This document shows positions 1-9,580 of a DNA stretch of 64,000 nt, piece after piece. A program made the position numbers and the translations under genes. This DNA comes from Amphibalanus amphitrite. Its lineage: Eukaryota; Arthropoda; Thecostraca; Balanomorpha; Balanidae. The first letter of the stretch is position 1. Each line of letters begins with the position of its first letter. The notes below the pieces were generated by a model, which was not told the DNA's origin, searched no databases, and saw only the letters and a list, made by a program, of their open reading frames with translations. Where the stretch lies: positions 25,530-89,529 of the forward strand of contig NW_024883429.1 of the NCBI RefSeq assembly GCF_019059575.1. Reading direction: 5' to 3'.

Positions 1-129
1 ATTTACATGCGGTAAATTTTGTAGGGTAGCTTCATTCCTTCTACCAAGTATTGGACTATTCCCGATGCATGTGGGTGACCCCTTATGCACGTGCCACGTG
101 CAAAACGAGGAGGTGTCAGTTTTGTAATT

Positions 130-520
130 GTTGCAATATTTCGGTAACTACTTGGCCGATTGCGCTGAAAGTTGGCATGTAGATAGGCACCCACTAGGCA
201 CTGCATATCCATGTGCCAGAGTTGGGGTGCTGCTGCACGTGCGCACGTGCAGGGGTCGTTTCCAGATCTCGAGAACGGCTGGACCGATGGCGCTCAAATT
301 TGGTACACGATTAGGGACCAGTTAGTAGGGTGCCGTGCACAAGTCAGTTGGGACCCATTTTGCACGTGCGCACGTGCAGGGTGCCGCTTCCAGATCTCGA
401 GAACGGCTGGGCCGATTTTGCTCAAATTTGGCACATCGCTAGAAACCGGTCAGTAGAGTGCCGTGCACAAGTCAGTTGGAGGTACCCCCTCGAAATTTCG
501 CACGTGCAAGACTCACCCCC
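130..520. repeat. Tandem array of ~128-bp monomers carrying an E-box palindrome
   Basis: Three diverged copies of a unit of about 128 bp. The stretch cagatctcgagaacggctgg recurs at 263 and 391, and tgccgtgcacaagtcagttgg recurs at 331 and 459, both exactly 128 bases apart. Each unit carries the palindrome GCACGTGCGCACGTGC (about 236-251 and 362-378). The same family, less regular, appears inside the foldback region at 33000-33740 in both orientations, so it is dispersed. No coding potential is supported; the short open frames here are by-products of the repeat. Confidence 0.8.
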
Positions 521-1049
521 TCGCTCGCTCCGTTGGTCGCCCCAAAAGGCGCTATACTGGTGAGTAAGAACCCGCATTAGCCTCTGAGAGCCCAACTCGG
601 TCTCTGATGGTCTGAAACTACTGGCCTTTGCAGTTTGCAGGCCCTGTACTGGTCTCTGAGGGCCATAAACTGGCCTCTAAGAAGTGAAAACATACATGGT
701 GGGCTTCTGAAGATCAGAGGGCTCACGCAGACTCCGGCACAGCCTATACGTTGGTACTGATCGAGGTAACTTTACGTCTTGATGGTCCGCACAGATTCCC
801 TCATATTTCGACGTCGGGACCCCATGAGCCGGTGTGGGTCCTGGGGCTGGCAGAGACTGATGAAGTCCTTAGGGCTCAGAGCCAGTCTTTTAAGCAGTAG
901 GACTAGGCAGGTTGAGTGAGCCCCAATAGAGCCGTTGCGAAGCCCCGCAGGAGTCGCGCGCGGCCATCAGATGCCAATTTTGAAAGCTCGGAACCTGTAG
1001 GGGTCTCCAAAGGTCGGTGTACCTACTCTCTCCCGCCGCCACACAACTA
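521..1049. repeat. Degenerate CTCTGAGGGCC-type repeat stretch
   Basis: No gene is seen. From about 560 to 900 the sequence is a run of diverged ~25-35 bp units built on ctctgagggcc, ctctgagagccc and similar words. The same vocabulary forms much longer arrays at 27180-27760 and 59200-60780. The remainder up to 1049 is unassigned. Confidence 0.55.
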
Positions 1050-2409
1050 CAGGGTGTCTCAAAAGTTCGTTCACAGGTACCAGCCATGCTTTTTTGCCAA
1101 TAATTCTGAATCAACAAGAAATTAACAGTCGAAGTTTTGCATGGGCATTGGTGACAACCTTCCTCAAGCAGTCTCATTGTTTTCAAGTGCATTCGACCCT
1201 TCATGAGCTCACAAAAAGGGTTCACCTCTGACCATGGGTCAGGCACGAAAATGTAGGTTGCAAAGTCGGGTATGTTGTGAAACTCTCTGTTTCAGGAGTA
1301 ATGGGAATGGTTAAGTCGGAAATGACACATGGCTAAGTGTCGGCGAGGATGAGTGCAACATGATGATCATCTCATAAAAACGGTGGCTAAAATTTTTGAA
1401 GGACGAAACCATGCGAGACTAACGGCGTTTTGAACGACCCTCGCACGACAGCAGACTCGTGTTCCGTAAAGCAGCTGAAAATGCGGTCATAACTATTGAA
1501 AACTGGCAAGAAGGTCATAGACAGAGGTTACCCATTTTAAAAAAGTGCAGGTCATCGTAAAATAAAGACAAATTATAATTTATTCATTTTTTTATAATAT
1601 CTATAACGCGAATTTTTGGGGACAATAACACAAAAATCGTCAATGCCAAGGACACCTGACCCTCCAAAAGTGTCAGTTATTGTAAATTGTTATCTAACGA
1701 AGTTTCAAGAGGCAGATCTGCAGCGAATAATTTTCTTTTAAACACAAAATCCCGATAAAACCACACGATGGACAGGTTTGGGCCGTTTACAAAGCAGAAC
1801 ATCTCCCGAGGAAAACACTCCGCAACCAAGCGAAGGTCTTGGCATGGGGAATGACGAGCGCTTGGAATTTGCAAAATTTGCACAATGTGTCTGAGAAACA
1901 GACGTCCGACACATTCTGCTACCATATGATGCGAAAAATTTACTCCTGGCACTTCCCGTTTGTTCAGGACTGGGGTCGTTTTGAAAAGGAAAATGGCGCT
2001 TGGGATGTCGGCGCCAGTCATTTATGAAGGAGTTAGCGCCAGAGAATGCCTACAAAATACTCAAGAATGGTGTCGATGCAAGCTGTCGGCTTTCAGGGGA
2101 AATCAGATGTTGCCGGGGAGCTAGTCAAAACTAAATCCGACGCAGAAACTGCAGGGGATTCCCCTGCAAGAGCTTGAAAGCTGGTAACCTTTTATCAGCC
2201 TCCGGCAGCTGACGGAGCAACAAAAATCGGTATGGGCAAATATTTTTGGAGATACAGCAAAGGGGTTGGTTTCCAACCTTCTTAATCAGTTGTCAACGCA
2301 TGCATATTTGTCTAGTGTACACACAGACACCAAAACCTTATACTTTTGGCCGGTTTTTATATGCTTTATTGGCATGGGAAATGTGTGAACGAACTTTTGA
2401 GACACCCTG
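1050..2409 (+). mobile_element. Degenerate Tc1/mariner-type DNA transposon
   Basis: Inverted ends CAGGGTGTCTCAAAAGTTCG (left) and CGAACTTTTGAGACACCCTG (right) are bounded on each side by TA, the mariner target duplication. A decayed transposase is readable on the plus strand around 1790-2024: a KVLAWGMTSAW stretch corresponds to the conserved VMVWGxxS block, and a later HFPFVQDWGRFEKENGAW stretch to the degenerate FQQDGAPAH catalytic block. Stops and frameshifts elsewhere make it non-functional. The 1360-bp length fits the superfamily. Confidence 0.8.
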
Positions 2410-2816
2410 TATATGAGTAAATGTCATAGTCTGAAAATGCTCTCTGGGTTTCACATGCTTGTTCAAAGCAAGAGGTATCTGTACTTTTCCGAATTGTTTT
2501 ATCGTGCTAAGGTCATGAATCCGCGTTCCCGACCTTCCAGTATATGCTACACCGATCCGTCGCCATGGTGCAGTGGCACGACCGGTGGAAACACCGTGGG
2601 ACGGGAAATGGAACTGGTGATTTTGCCTTGAATTGAGCTCAACGATTTTTCACGCAAGAATGAGATGGATGAAGCATAAGTAATGCCAACTGCGCGGCAC
2701 CTCGTGGATGTAAAAAATTAGCCGATCACCCCCTCCCCCTCCGGTGATGGATAAATGTTATGTCCCGCGAGTGTGACTTTGCCCCCCCCCCTTTGCTAGC
2801 GGCTGCGACCACCAGT

Positions 2817-3290
2817 GTATTTGTGTTTGTGCATGTGCTAGTGCTGTAAATGTGTATGGTCTATTTGTGTTTGTGTATGTGCTAGTGCTGTAAATGTGTA
2901 TGGTCTATTTGTGTTTGTGTATGTGCTAGTGCTGTAAATGTGTATGGTCTATTTGTGTTTGTGTATGTGCTAGTGCTGTACATGTGTATAGTCTATTTGT
3001 GTTTGTGTATATGCTAGTGCTGTAAATGTGTATGGTCTATTTGTGTTTGTGTATGTGCTAGTGTTGTAAATGTGTAAGGTCTATTTGTGTTTGTGTATGT
3101 GCTAGTGCTGTAAATGTGTATGTTCTATTTGTGTTTGTGTATGTGCTAGTGCTGTAAATGTGTATGATATATGTGTTTGTGTATGTGCTAGTGCTGTACA
3201 TGTGTATGGTCTATTTGTGTTTGTGTATGTGCTAGTGCTGTAAATGTGTATGGTCTATTTGTGTTTGTGTATGTGCTAGTGCTGTTTGTG
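2817..3290. repeat. 44-bp GT-rich minisatellite, ~10.7 copies
   Basis: Unit ctatttgtgtttgtgtatgt followed by gctagtgctgtaaatgtgtatggt, 44 bp (for example at 2861 and 2905), with few substitutions between copies. It lies directly downstream of the stop codon of the minus-strand lectin gene, so it could be transcribed as its 3' untranslated region. Confidence 0.9.
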
Positions 3291-3362
3291 AGCTTGCATT
3301 GTGCATGCGCAGGGCATGCCGTGTATGTATGTTGTTTGCGCCGATCGCTTGTTCTCGGTGGA

Positions 3363-3787
3363 TCAGTGACAGGACCACTGGCACAGAGGACGGGCCGGTT
3401 CACTTGACACGTCGTCATGCCAGCCAGGCGGCAAGACACTGGTCTTCCTCGGGTACAGGACGATGTAGTGTTGCCCTCCTCCGAGGTTGTTGGGCTGTCC
3501 GTCCGCCCAGCGGGGACCGGTGGACGGCACGGTGCCGCAGCCGTCGGCGCCGACGAACTGGCCCTCGGTGATGACGTCGGTGAGGCCCAGCCAGACCTGG
3601 CTGCCAAGGGAGGCGTTGATGGCGCACTGGTTCTCCTCGTCGGAGCGGGGCACGGCCAGGTGGGCGCCTAGCGCGGCGCACTGGCTCTCCGCTTCAATGT
3701 AGTTGACTGCGACATCCAGTCGCTTCAGACAGCGGCCGGCACAGCGGCTGAAGCCGGCCGGACAGGCGCACGAAACGTTAAATGCAT
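3363..3787 (-). CDS. Exon 2 of the PAN/C-type lectin gene (lectin domain)
   Basis: Acceptor CTCTTTCACAG ends at 3788; the stop TGA is at 3365-3363. Encodes CACPAGFSRCAGRC, then a C-type lectin fold: a C..LGAHLAVPRSDEEN opening helix, VWLGLTD, WADGQPNN, PGWHDD and LCQW. Opposite-strand open frames across this GC-rich exon are shadows. Confidence 0.75.
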
Positions 3788-6700
3788 CTGTGAAAGAGTC
3801 AGATACATCGACTGATAATCATATTAATATTCACGAAAACTATGGCAGTCCGGCTCCTTTTTCCGATTTTTTCCTTTTTTAGCAAATTCCCAGCGTTCTT
3901 TAGATGATAGATCTAAATAAATGGATAAGACAGCACCATAATATTTTCCATCATCCATAGAACAGCCTTTACTGCAGTAAACATTAGCAACTGGCTCCAT
4001 CTTCAAGCAGGCTGTCAAATATTTTCATTTACCTTCGCCCCAGTGGGGGGGAGGGGGGCATATGTTACCACCCTGTCGCGTTTTTTGCCTGTGAATAAAA
4101 AACCGCGGCGCATAGCGCCACGCCACTTGGAGTAGCTTGCTGTATATCAATTTTGGACAATGTGTGAAATTTTTAACCCCAGGTCACGTCAGGTCAGGTC
4201 ACCAGGTCAAGTTAACTGACCATGCCTAACAAGCTTGCAATTATGTCCAGACTCCAGCCTGCAGTGTTTGTCAGATGTTTTAAACTTGGTGGATTGCATG
4301 ATGTAATGGGCACCTATAATTTGGTTATCTCGAATTTGTTTTATCCGTGACCTAAGGTCAGGGTAGTGGCGTGACCTTCCCATATGAGTCAATGGAGAAA
4401 AATGAAAATGCCTCTACATAGATCAGTGTGTACGCATAGGAACAGTCCAAATATTTCAGAATCACAATGATTTGGACCACCCGTGACGACCAGGGTGTCT
4501 TTTTTGCTGATAGCCTCTAGAAAGGTCATCCGAGGTCATTTGAGGCTACAAACAGCTTTTTGCCAATAACTCTTGATTGGAAAGAGATAAAACGCTGAGG
4601 ATGGCTTCATTGTGTTTGTCTTGTCGAGACGCATCGAATGATTTGCAACATGACCTATTTGGGTCAGCACGTAACATTGACCTGAGGTCAAAGTTTGACC
4701 TTGACCTTTCCAGGTAAAAAATATATTTTTCGAAGCGACTGAAGGAGAGAAATACGATAGTGCCATTGCCAACTCTTCATCTTTGCTGGTTCAAAGTTAT
4801 TCGTGAAAAAGTTTTATCTAAAAACAGCTATTTTCACAATGTGGTATGACAGTTTGACGTTTGTGAAAAGCGATAATGTGAACACATATATATTGCACAA
4901 ACCGGTTTCGATATCACTTCATCAGTGTGCAAATATATAAATAAAACACACAAAATACAAAACGGAGACGAAATAGGTACAGCACGTACAGCAGAGCAAA
5001 TTAATTTCAAATACATTCATATGACCTCATGTGATTGAGATCCCAAGACGCTTCCGCACCAAAAGAACGGCTAAACTTTTTCCCAAACGTATGTCACCAG
5101 CTTTGGAATTTACACACAAACAAGATTCAATGAGGGACGATTCAATCGTTTTTCTATCGGACCTACTTAACCTATCTCGTATGATCTCAGTGCGATCCCA
5201 ATCAGGTAAACTACCACACTTTTCGGCATGTTTCACCATTGCATTGTTAATGTTGTGGTTCCTAAAATCTCTCTTGTGCTCCATTAACCTGTTCTTAAGC
5301 CCTCTCGACGTTTCACCGAAATAAGGCTGTGTACACCCCTTGCACGGTATTTTATACACTAAACTTGTTTCACTACGGTCACACTTTTTCTTTTTTGCTA
5401 CAGCCTGACCAATCTTCTCCCCAGCCTTTTCCACAATCTGAATATCGGAGCACTTCAACATCTTTGATAATGCTTCACAATTCTGTGACCTGGGTACAAC
5501 AACTATAGCGTTCTTTGTCTTTCCGTTTGTTTCGTTTCCCGTCCTATTCTTGATCCTTTTTGCCTTATTATAGCATTCAATTATAAATGCCCTGGGGTAC
5601 CTCAAACCTCTAAAAACGTCAGTGATATGATCACATTCTTCCTTCAGATTTTCGGGACTACATATTCTCATCGCTCTGAGGAAGAATCCAATCACTACCC
5701 CCGATTTCGTTCTCCTGCTATGGGCTGAAAAGAAATGAATATAGTCCTCTTTGTTTGTGATTTTCCTATACACTTTGTATCTGATGCCGCTAGGCGTCCT
5801 CTCAATATGTACATCTAAGAAAGGTAAAGTATTGTTAGTTTCTTCTTCTAATGTAAACTGGATCCTCCTTTCCACAGCGTTCAGCTCAGCTAACTTTTCA
5901 CTAAGATCAAGATTGTCTGGCACAACTAACAGGATGTCATCAACATACCTATACCAAACAACATCACCTCCCATGACGTTAAAATAATGGTCGGTCTCCA
6001 TCATCTCCATGTATAGACATGCCGCCACTGGGCTTAATGGGGACCCCATGGCCAGACCGTGTATCTGTTGAAATTCTTCCCCGTTGAAAGAGAAAACCTG
6101 AAAGTCTAAACACAGTTGCACAAGCTGAATAAAGTGACTCTTAGTGACGGGGAAGTTTTCATCTGGGATGTTTTGAATGGCCTTCTTAATAGCAATGATC
6201 GCCTTTTCTACAGGGACACTGGTGAATAGCGCCTTAACGTCAAAACTAGCAAATTTCTTGCCACTCAAGTCTAGCTCACTTAGACGACTTAGCAAATCAC
6301 CGGAATTCTTTAAATGAGAATCACTAACCGTTCCAAGTAACTGAGTTAGCGGTCTAGCTAGGACCTTTGCCAGGCGATGCGGAGCGCTTCCGATACCCGA
6401 TGTAATCGGTCGCATTGGGATTCCGGGCTTGTGTACTTTAGGCAGTCCTCTCATCCTCGGGGCCACTGGTGCTTCCTCGAGAAGATGTTGTAGCTGTTTT
6501 CCCTTTGCCGAGCTTCGGAGTATCTTGCGGGCCTTTTTGTTGAACTCGACACTTTGACATCTGATCGTTCCAGTCACTATTTTCTTATACGTTTCCGGAT
6601 CGCTGAGCAAACGTATAAGAAAATAGTGACTGGAACGATCAGATGTCAAAGTGTCGAGTTCAACAAAAAGGCCCGCAAGATACTCCGAAGCTCGGCAAAG

Positions 6701-9580
6701 GGAAAACAGCTACAACATCTTCTCGAGGAAGCACCAGTGGCCCCGAGGATGAGAGGACTGCCTAAAGTACACAAGCCCGGAATCCCAATGCGACCGATTA
6801 CATCGGGTATCGGAAGCGCTCCGCATCGCCTGGCAAAGGTCCTAGCTAGACCGCTAACTCAGTTACTTGGAACGGTTAGTGATTCTCATTTAAAGAATTC
6901 CGGTGATTTGCTAAGTCGTCTAAGTGAGCTAGACTTGAGTGGCAAGAAATTTGCTAGTTTTGACGTTAAGGCGCTATTCACCAGTGTCCCTGTAGAAAAG
7001 GCGATCATTGCTATTAAGAAGGCCATTCAAAACATCCCAGATGAAAACTTCCCCGTCACTAAGAGTCACTTTATTCAGCTTGTGCAACTGTGTTTAGACT
7101 TTCAGGTTTTCTCTTTCAACGGGGAAGAATTTCAACAGATACACGGTCTGGCCATGGGGTCCCCATTAAGCCCAGTGGCGGCATGTCTATACATGGAGAT
7201 GATGGAGACCGACCATTATTTTAACGTCATGGGAGGTGATGTTGTTTGGTATAGGTATGTTGATGACATCCTGTTAGTTGTGCCAGACAATCTTGATCTT
7301 AGTGAAAAGTTAGCTGAGCTGAACGCTGTGGAAAGGAGGATCCAGTTTACATTAGAAGAAGAAACTAACAATACTTTACCTTTCTTAGATGTACATATTG
7401 AGAGGACGCCTAGCGGCATCAGATACAAAGTGTATAGGAAAATCACAAACAAAGAGGACTATATTCATTTCTTTTCAGCCCATAGCAGGAGAACGAAATC
7501 GGGGGTAGTGATTGGATTCTTCCTCAGAGCGATGAGAATATGTAGTCCCGAAAATCTGAAGGAAGAATGTGATCATATCACTGACGTTTTTAGAGGTTTG
7601 AGGTACCCCAGGGCATTTATAATTGAATGCTATAATAAGGCAAAAAGGATCAAGAATAGGACGGGAAACGAAACAAACGGAAAGACAAAGAACGCTATAG
7701 TTGTTGTACCCAGGTCACAGAATTGTGAAGCATTATCAAAGATGTTGAAGTGCTCCGATATTCAGATTGTGGAAAAGGCTGGGGAGAAGATTGGTCAGGT
7801 TGTAGCAAAAAAGAAAAAGTGTGACCGTAGTGAAACAAGTTTAGTGTATAAAATACCGTGCAAGGGGTGTACACAGCCTTATTTCGGTGAAACGTCGAGA
7901 GGGCTTAAGAACAGGTTAATGGAGCACAAGAGAGATTTTAGGAACCACAACATTAACAATGCAATGGTGAAACATGCCGAAAAGTGTGGTAGTTTACCTG
8001 ATTGGGATCGCACTGAGATCATACGAGATAGGTTAAGTAGGTCCGATAGAAAAACGATTGAATCGTCCCTCATTGAATCTTGTTTGTGTGTAAATTCCAA
8101 AGCTGGTGACATACGTTTGGGAAAAAGTTTAGCCGTTCTTTTGGTGCGGAAGCGTCTTGGGATCTCAATCACATGAGGTCATATGAATGTATTTGAAATT
8201 AATTTGCTCTGCTGTACGTGCTGTACCTATTTCGTCTCCGTTTTGTATTTTGTGTGTTTTATTTATATATTTGCACACTGATGAAGTGATATCGAAACCG
8301 GTTTGTGCAATATATATGTGTTCACATTATCGCTTTTCACATATTTTCACAATGTTTGACCTATGGAGGCTTAACCGTTGACCTGAGGTAAATTTTGATA
8401 ATGATCTTATCAAAAGAAGAATTCAAAAGCTATCGATTGCTTTTCATGTGTTTTTCTAGCTATCGTGGTTCCTGAGATAACGGCAAGTTTTCTGACAAAT
8501 AGGTATAATGAAGTTTGGCAAATTTTGACCTTCGATGACCTCTGGTGATCCCAATATTGCTCTAAGATGAAAAATGACCGAAATACTTTCAAACGTACGC
8601 ATTGAGAGCTATCGACTGCTTTTTACCGTGTCTTTCTAGCCCTCTTAGTTTTTGAGTTAGAGGTGGGTGACAACATATGCCCCCCCCCCCCCACTATGGC
8701 GAAGTTGGCTGAGACCGCCACTAGGGCGCGGGTTATAATACTTTTAGGCGTTTATTTTATGGATGTTGTCAGTTGGAAATCATATCCCTTTTTGGATAGA
8801 ATGATAAATAAAATATGTGTTTTTCTTGCAAAGACCTTATGATGAAACAATCAACTAAATTGGAATGAACGTTTTTAACAAAAAATAATAATAATTGAAA
8901 ATGTAACACCGTTTATAATGAACAAAATTACACTCGTATTCAAACCTCGCACTTAACACTTATACACAGGATGAAAGGGAGGGGGAATCGAACGGACATC
9001 TTCTGCCTCGGTTTATCGTGAATAATTCGCTGAAAAGCGGCCGATCTCGACATTTTCAGAACCCTCGAGTAAACCAGTTTTACACTTAAAACACCAATAC
9101 AAAAGACCAATACGGGCGAGGGTTAACAAGCATCCAGTCTACCAGACATTGGTTTTTACAGCTAATTCCTAACTTTGAACGCTAATTTGCATGGGTAAAT
9201 ATCACACATCTATCACACCAAATATAAGGTTTCCAAACATTCTTACCTGGAAGGCGCAGAGCACTCAAATAGATGCCCTGCTGTCCATCGACGGCCGGAC
9301 CGGGGCAGCCTCCAGACAGCAGACGACACGTGCCGTCATCCGGCTCATAACTGAAGCCGGTACAATCGTGGAGGTATTGGGCCTCACATTTGATCCCACA
9401 GGTGGTCTTTGACGGTGCGGTGGTGGCCTGCACGTGCGCTCCGGAGAGGGTCACCGCCTGCTGCCAGCCGTAGAGAGCCGCGGCCGCTGACGTCAGCAGC
9501 GTCATCAGCGTCATCATGGTCATCAGCGTCATCAGCGGCGTCATCAGCGGCAGCGGCGGGACGGCGTCCGTTCGAGCCAT
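3363..9580 (-). CDS. Secreted PAN/apple-like plus C-type lectin protein, two exons
   Basis: Exon 1 (9580 to 9247) and exon 2 (3787 to 3363) join across a phase-1 intron: donor CTTCCAG|GTAAGA, acceptor TTTCACAG|AT, giving an Asp codon at the join. The 334 + 425 bases make 252 codons plus stop. Seen: a hydrophobic start (ATG at 9580), then a Cys-bearing segment with CTGFSYEPDDGTCRLL typical of PAN/apple folds. Exon 2 encodes a CACPAGF-type stretch and a C-type lectin domain with VWLGLTD (WIGL block), QPNN in the long loop and a final LCQ cysteine. Inferred role: secreted carbohydrate or ligand recognition. QPN in place of EPN or QPD leaves sugar preference open. The joining is mine; a third exon cannot be excluded. 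The intron holds the Penelope pair and other elements. Confidence 0.72.
4892..4933 (-). ncRNA. Hammerhead-like ribozyme core, left copy
   Basis: Mirror of 8270-8311. On the minus strand it reads TTGCACA, CTGATGA, nine bases, CGAAAC, CGGT, then TGTGCAA. See the right copy for the base-pairing argument. Confidence 0.4.
5027..6649 (-). CDS. Penelope-like reverse transcriptase/GIY-YIG endonuclease, 5'-truncated, left copy
   Basis: 540-residue open frame. Residues to about 20 come from the centre and the opposite arm, so true element coding starts near TYKKIVTG. Seen: PKVHKPGIPMRP (about 70-81), FDVKALFTSVP, MGSPLSPV (201-208), the catalytic YVDD (235-238), then a C-terminal GIY-YIG-type nuclease region with VYKIPCKGC, YFGETSRG (443-450) and LKNRLMEHKRDF. 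This RT plus GIY-YIG order defines Penelope-like elements, which prime reverse transcription at a cut made by the nuclease. Usual proteins are several hundred residues longer at the N-terminus, so this copy lacks its start. Otherwise it is uninterrupted. Confidence 0.88.
   Translation of the reverse strand: MTSDRSSHYFLIRLLSDPETYKKIVTGTIRCQSVEFNKKARKILRSSAKGKQLQHLLEEAPVAPRMRGLPKVHKPGIPMRPITSGIGSAPHRLAKVLARPLTQLLGTVSDSHLKNSGDLLSRLSELDLSGKKFASFDVKALFTSVPVEKAIIAIKKAIQNIPDENFPVTKSHFIQLVQLCLDFQVFSFNGEEFQQIHGLAMGSPLSPVAACLYMEMMETDHYFNVMGGDVVWYRYVDDILLVVPDNLDLSEKLAELNAVERRIQFTLEEETNNTLPFLDVHIERTPSGIRYKVYRKITNKEDYIHFFSAHSRRTKSGVVIGFFLRAMRICSPENLKEECDHITDVFRGLRYPRAFIIECYNKAKRIKNRTGNETNGKTKNAIVVVPRSQNCEALSKMLKCSDIQIVEKAGEKIGQAVAKKKKCDRSETSLVYKIPCKGCTQPYFGETSRGLKNRLMEHKRDFRNHNINNAMVKHAEKCGSLPDWDRTEIIRDRLSRSDRKTIESSLIESCLCVNSKAGDIRLGKSLAVLLVRKRLGISIT
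6554..8176 (+). CDS. Penelope-like reverse transcriptase/GIY-YIG endonuclease, 5'-truncated, right copy
   Basis: Mirror image of the 5027-6649 frame with the same motifs: MGSPLSPV, YVDD and YFGETSRG. The first 96 bases overlap the other frame in antisense, and the opening residues up to QTYKK derive from the junction. It has no stops, and it differs from the left copy by A to V in the GQxVAKKKK stretch apart from the junction residues. With a partner this similar the duplication must be recent or kept homogeneous. Autonomy is doubtful because the N-terminal part is missing. Confidence 0.88.
   Translation: MTSDRSSHYFLIRFRIAEQTYKKIVTGTIRCQSVEFNKKARKILRSSAKGKQLQHLLEEAPVAPRMRGLPKVHKPGIPMRPITSGIGSAPHRLAKVLARPLTQLLGTVSDSHLKNSGDLLSRLSELDLSGKKFASFDVKALFTSVPVEKAIIAIKKAIQNIPDENFPVTKSHFIQLVQLCLDFQVFSFNGEEFQQIHGLAMGSPLSPVAACLYMEMMETDHYFNVMGGDVVWYRYVDDILLVVPDNLDLSEKLAELNAVERRIQFTLEEETNNTLPFLDVHIERTPSGIRYKVYRKITNKEDYIHFFSAHSRRTKSGVVIGFFLRAMRICSPENLKEECDHITDVFRGLRYPRAFIIECYNKAKRIKNRTGNETNGKTKNAIVVVPRSQNCEALSKMLKCSDIQIVEKAGEKIGQVVAKKKKCDRSETSLVYKIPCKGCTQPYFGETSRGLKNRLMEHKRDFRNHNINNAMVKHAEKCGSLPDWDRTEIIRDRLSRSDRKTIESSLIESCLCVNSKAGDIRLGKSLAVLLVRKRLGISIT
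8270..8311 (+). ncRNA. Hammerhead-like ribozyme core, right copy
   Basis: In the 3' part of the Penelope copy, TTGCACA pairs with TGTGCAA to form a stem enclosing CTGATGA and CGAAAC, the two invariant boxes of the hammerhead ribozyme. Penelope-like elements are known to carry such ribozymes. The helix II segment (AGTGATATC) is very short and does not fold well alone, so this may act as a dimer or be decayed. Activity is inferred only. Confidence 0.45.
8741..9246. other. Intron remainder with a truncated hairpin-element end
   Basis: Rest of the lectin-gene intron. AT-rich to about 8950. A piece of the same element family follows (GTTTATCGTGAATAATTCGC, AGCGGCCGATC), ending in GGGCGAGGGTTAA near 9114-9126. 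No gene seen. Confidence 0.4.
9247..9580 (-). CDS. Exon 1 of the PAN/C-type lectin gene (signal peptide and PAN-like part)
   Basis: Starts at ATG 9580-9578 and ends at the GTAAGA donor at 9246. Residues 1 to about 40 form an unusual signal or membrane segment made of repeated MT/LMT words, encoded by a GTCATCAGC-type simple repeat (9480-9550). It is followed by a Cys-containing stretch with CTGFSYEPDDGTC. An in-frame ATG at 9826 exists, but the extra N-terminal stretch is not signal-like, so 9580 is preferred. Confidence 0.65.

Larger units (their letters stand above)
4862..8341. mobile_element. Head-to-head inverted pair of Penelope-like elements
   Basis: Two arms of about 1.73 kb are reverse complements. 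Every position x on the left pairs with 13203-x on the right, with no net insertion or deletion, around a 14-base centre (6595-6608). The encoded proteins differ at one residue outside the centre (A/V near 417). The whole is bounded by one 14-bp direct repeat, TATTTTCACAATGT, at 4829-4842 and 8342-8355, which reads as a target-site duplication; 19 extra bases lie between the left copy and the arm. Both copies are 5'-truncated at the same codon. Confidence 0.88.
4027..8740. mobile_element. AGGTCA-rich hairpin-ended element, split by the Penelope pair
   Basis: Ends resemble each other in inverted orientation: TTCGCCCCAGTGGGGGGG then GGGGGGCATATGTTACCACCC on the left (about 4034-4075), and GGGTGACAACATATGCCCCC then CCCCCACTATGGCGAA on the right (about 8665-8705). 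A GGGCGCGGGTTA terminus follows near 8735. The interior is rich in AGGTCA/TGACCT words (4180-4205, 4680-4715, 8355-8395, 8525-8545). The Penelope pair sits inside at 4843-8341. No open frame of its own; non-autonomous. The left limit is approximate. Confidence 0.55.

Noticed and set aside
3188-3681. Alternative frames across the lectin exon (139 aa and 88 aa minus; 84-90 aa plus).
   Set aside because: Only the frame with VWLGLTD and LCQW matches a protein fold; the others come from GC-rich exon and minisatellite sequence.
5031-5324. Short frames antisense to the Penelope proteins (also 5751-5987, 7216-7452 and 7879-8172).
   Set aside because: They mirror each other exactly because of the inverted repeat and carry no independent features.
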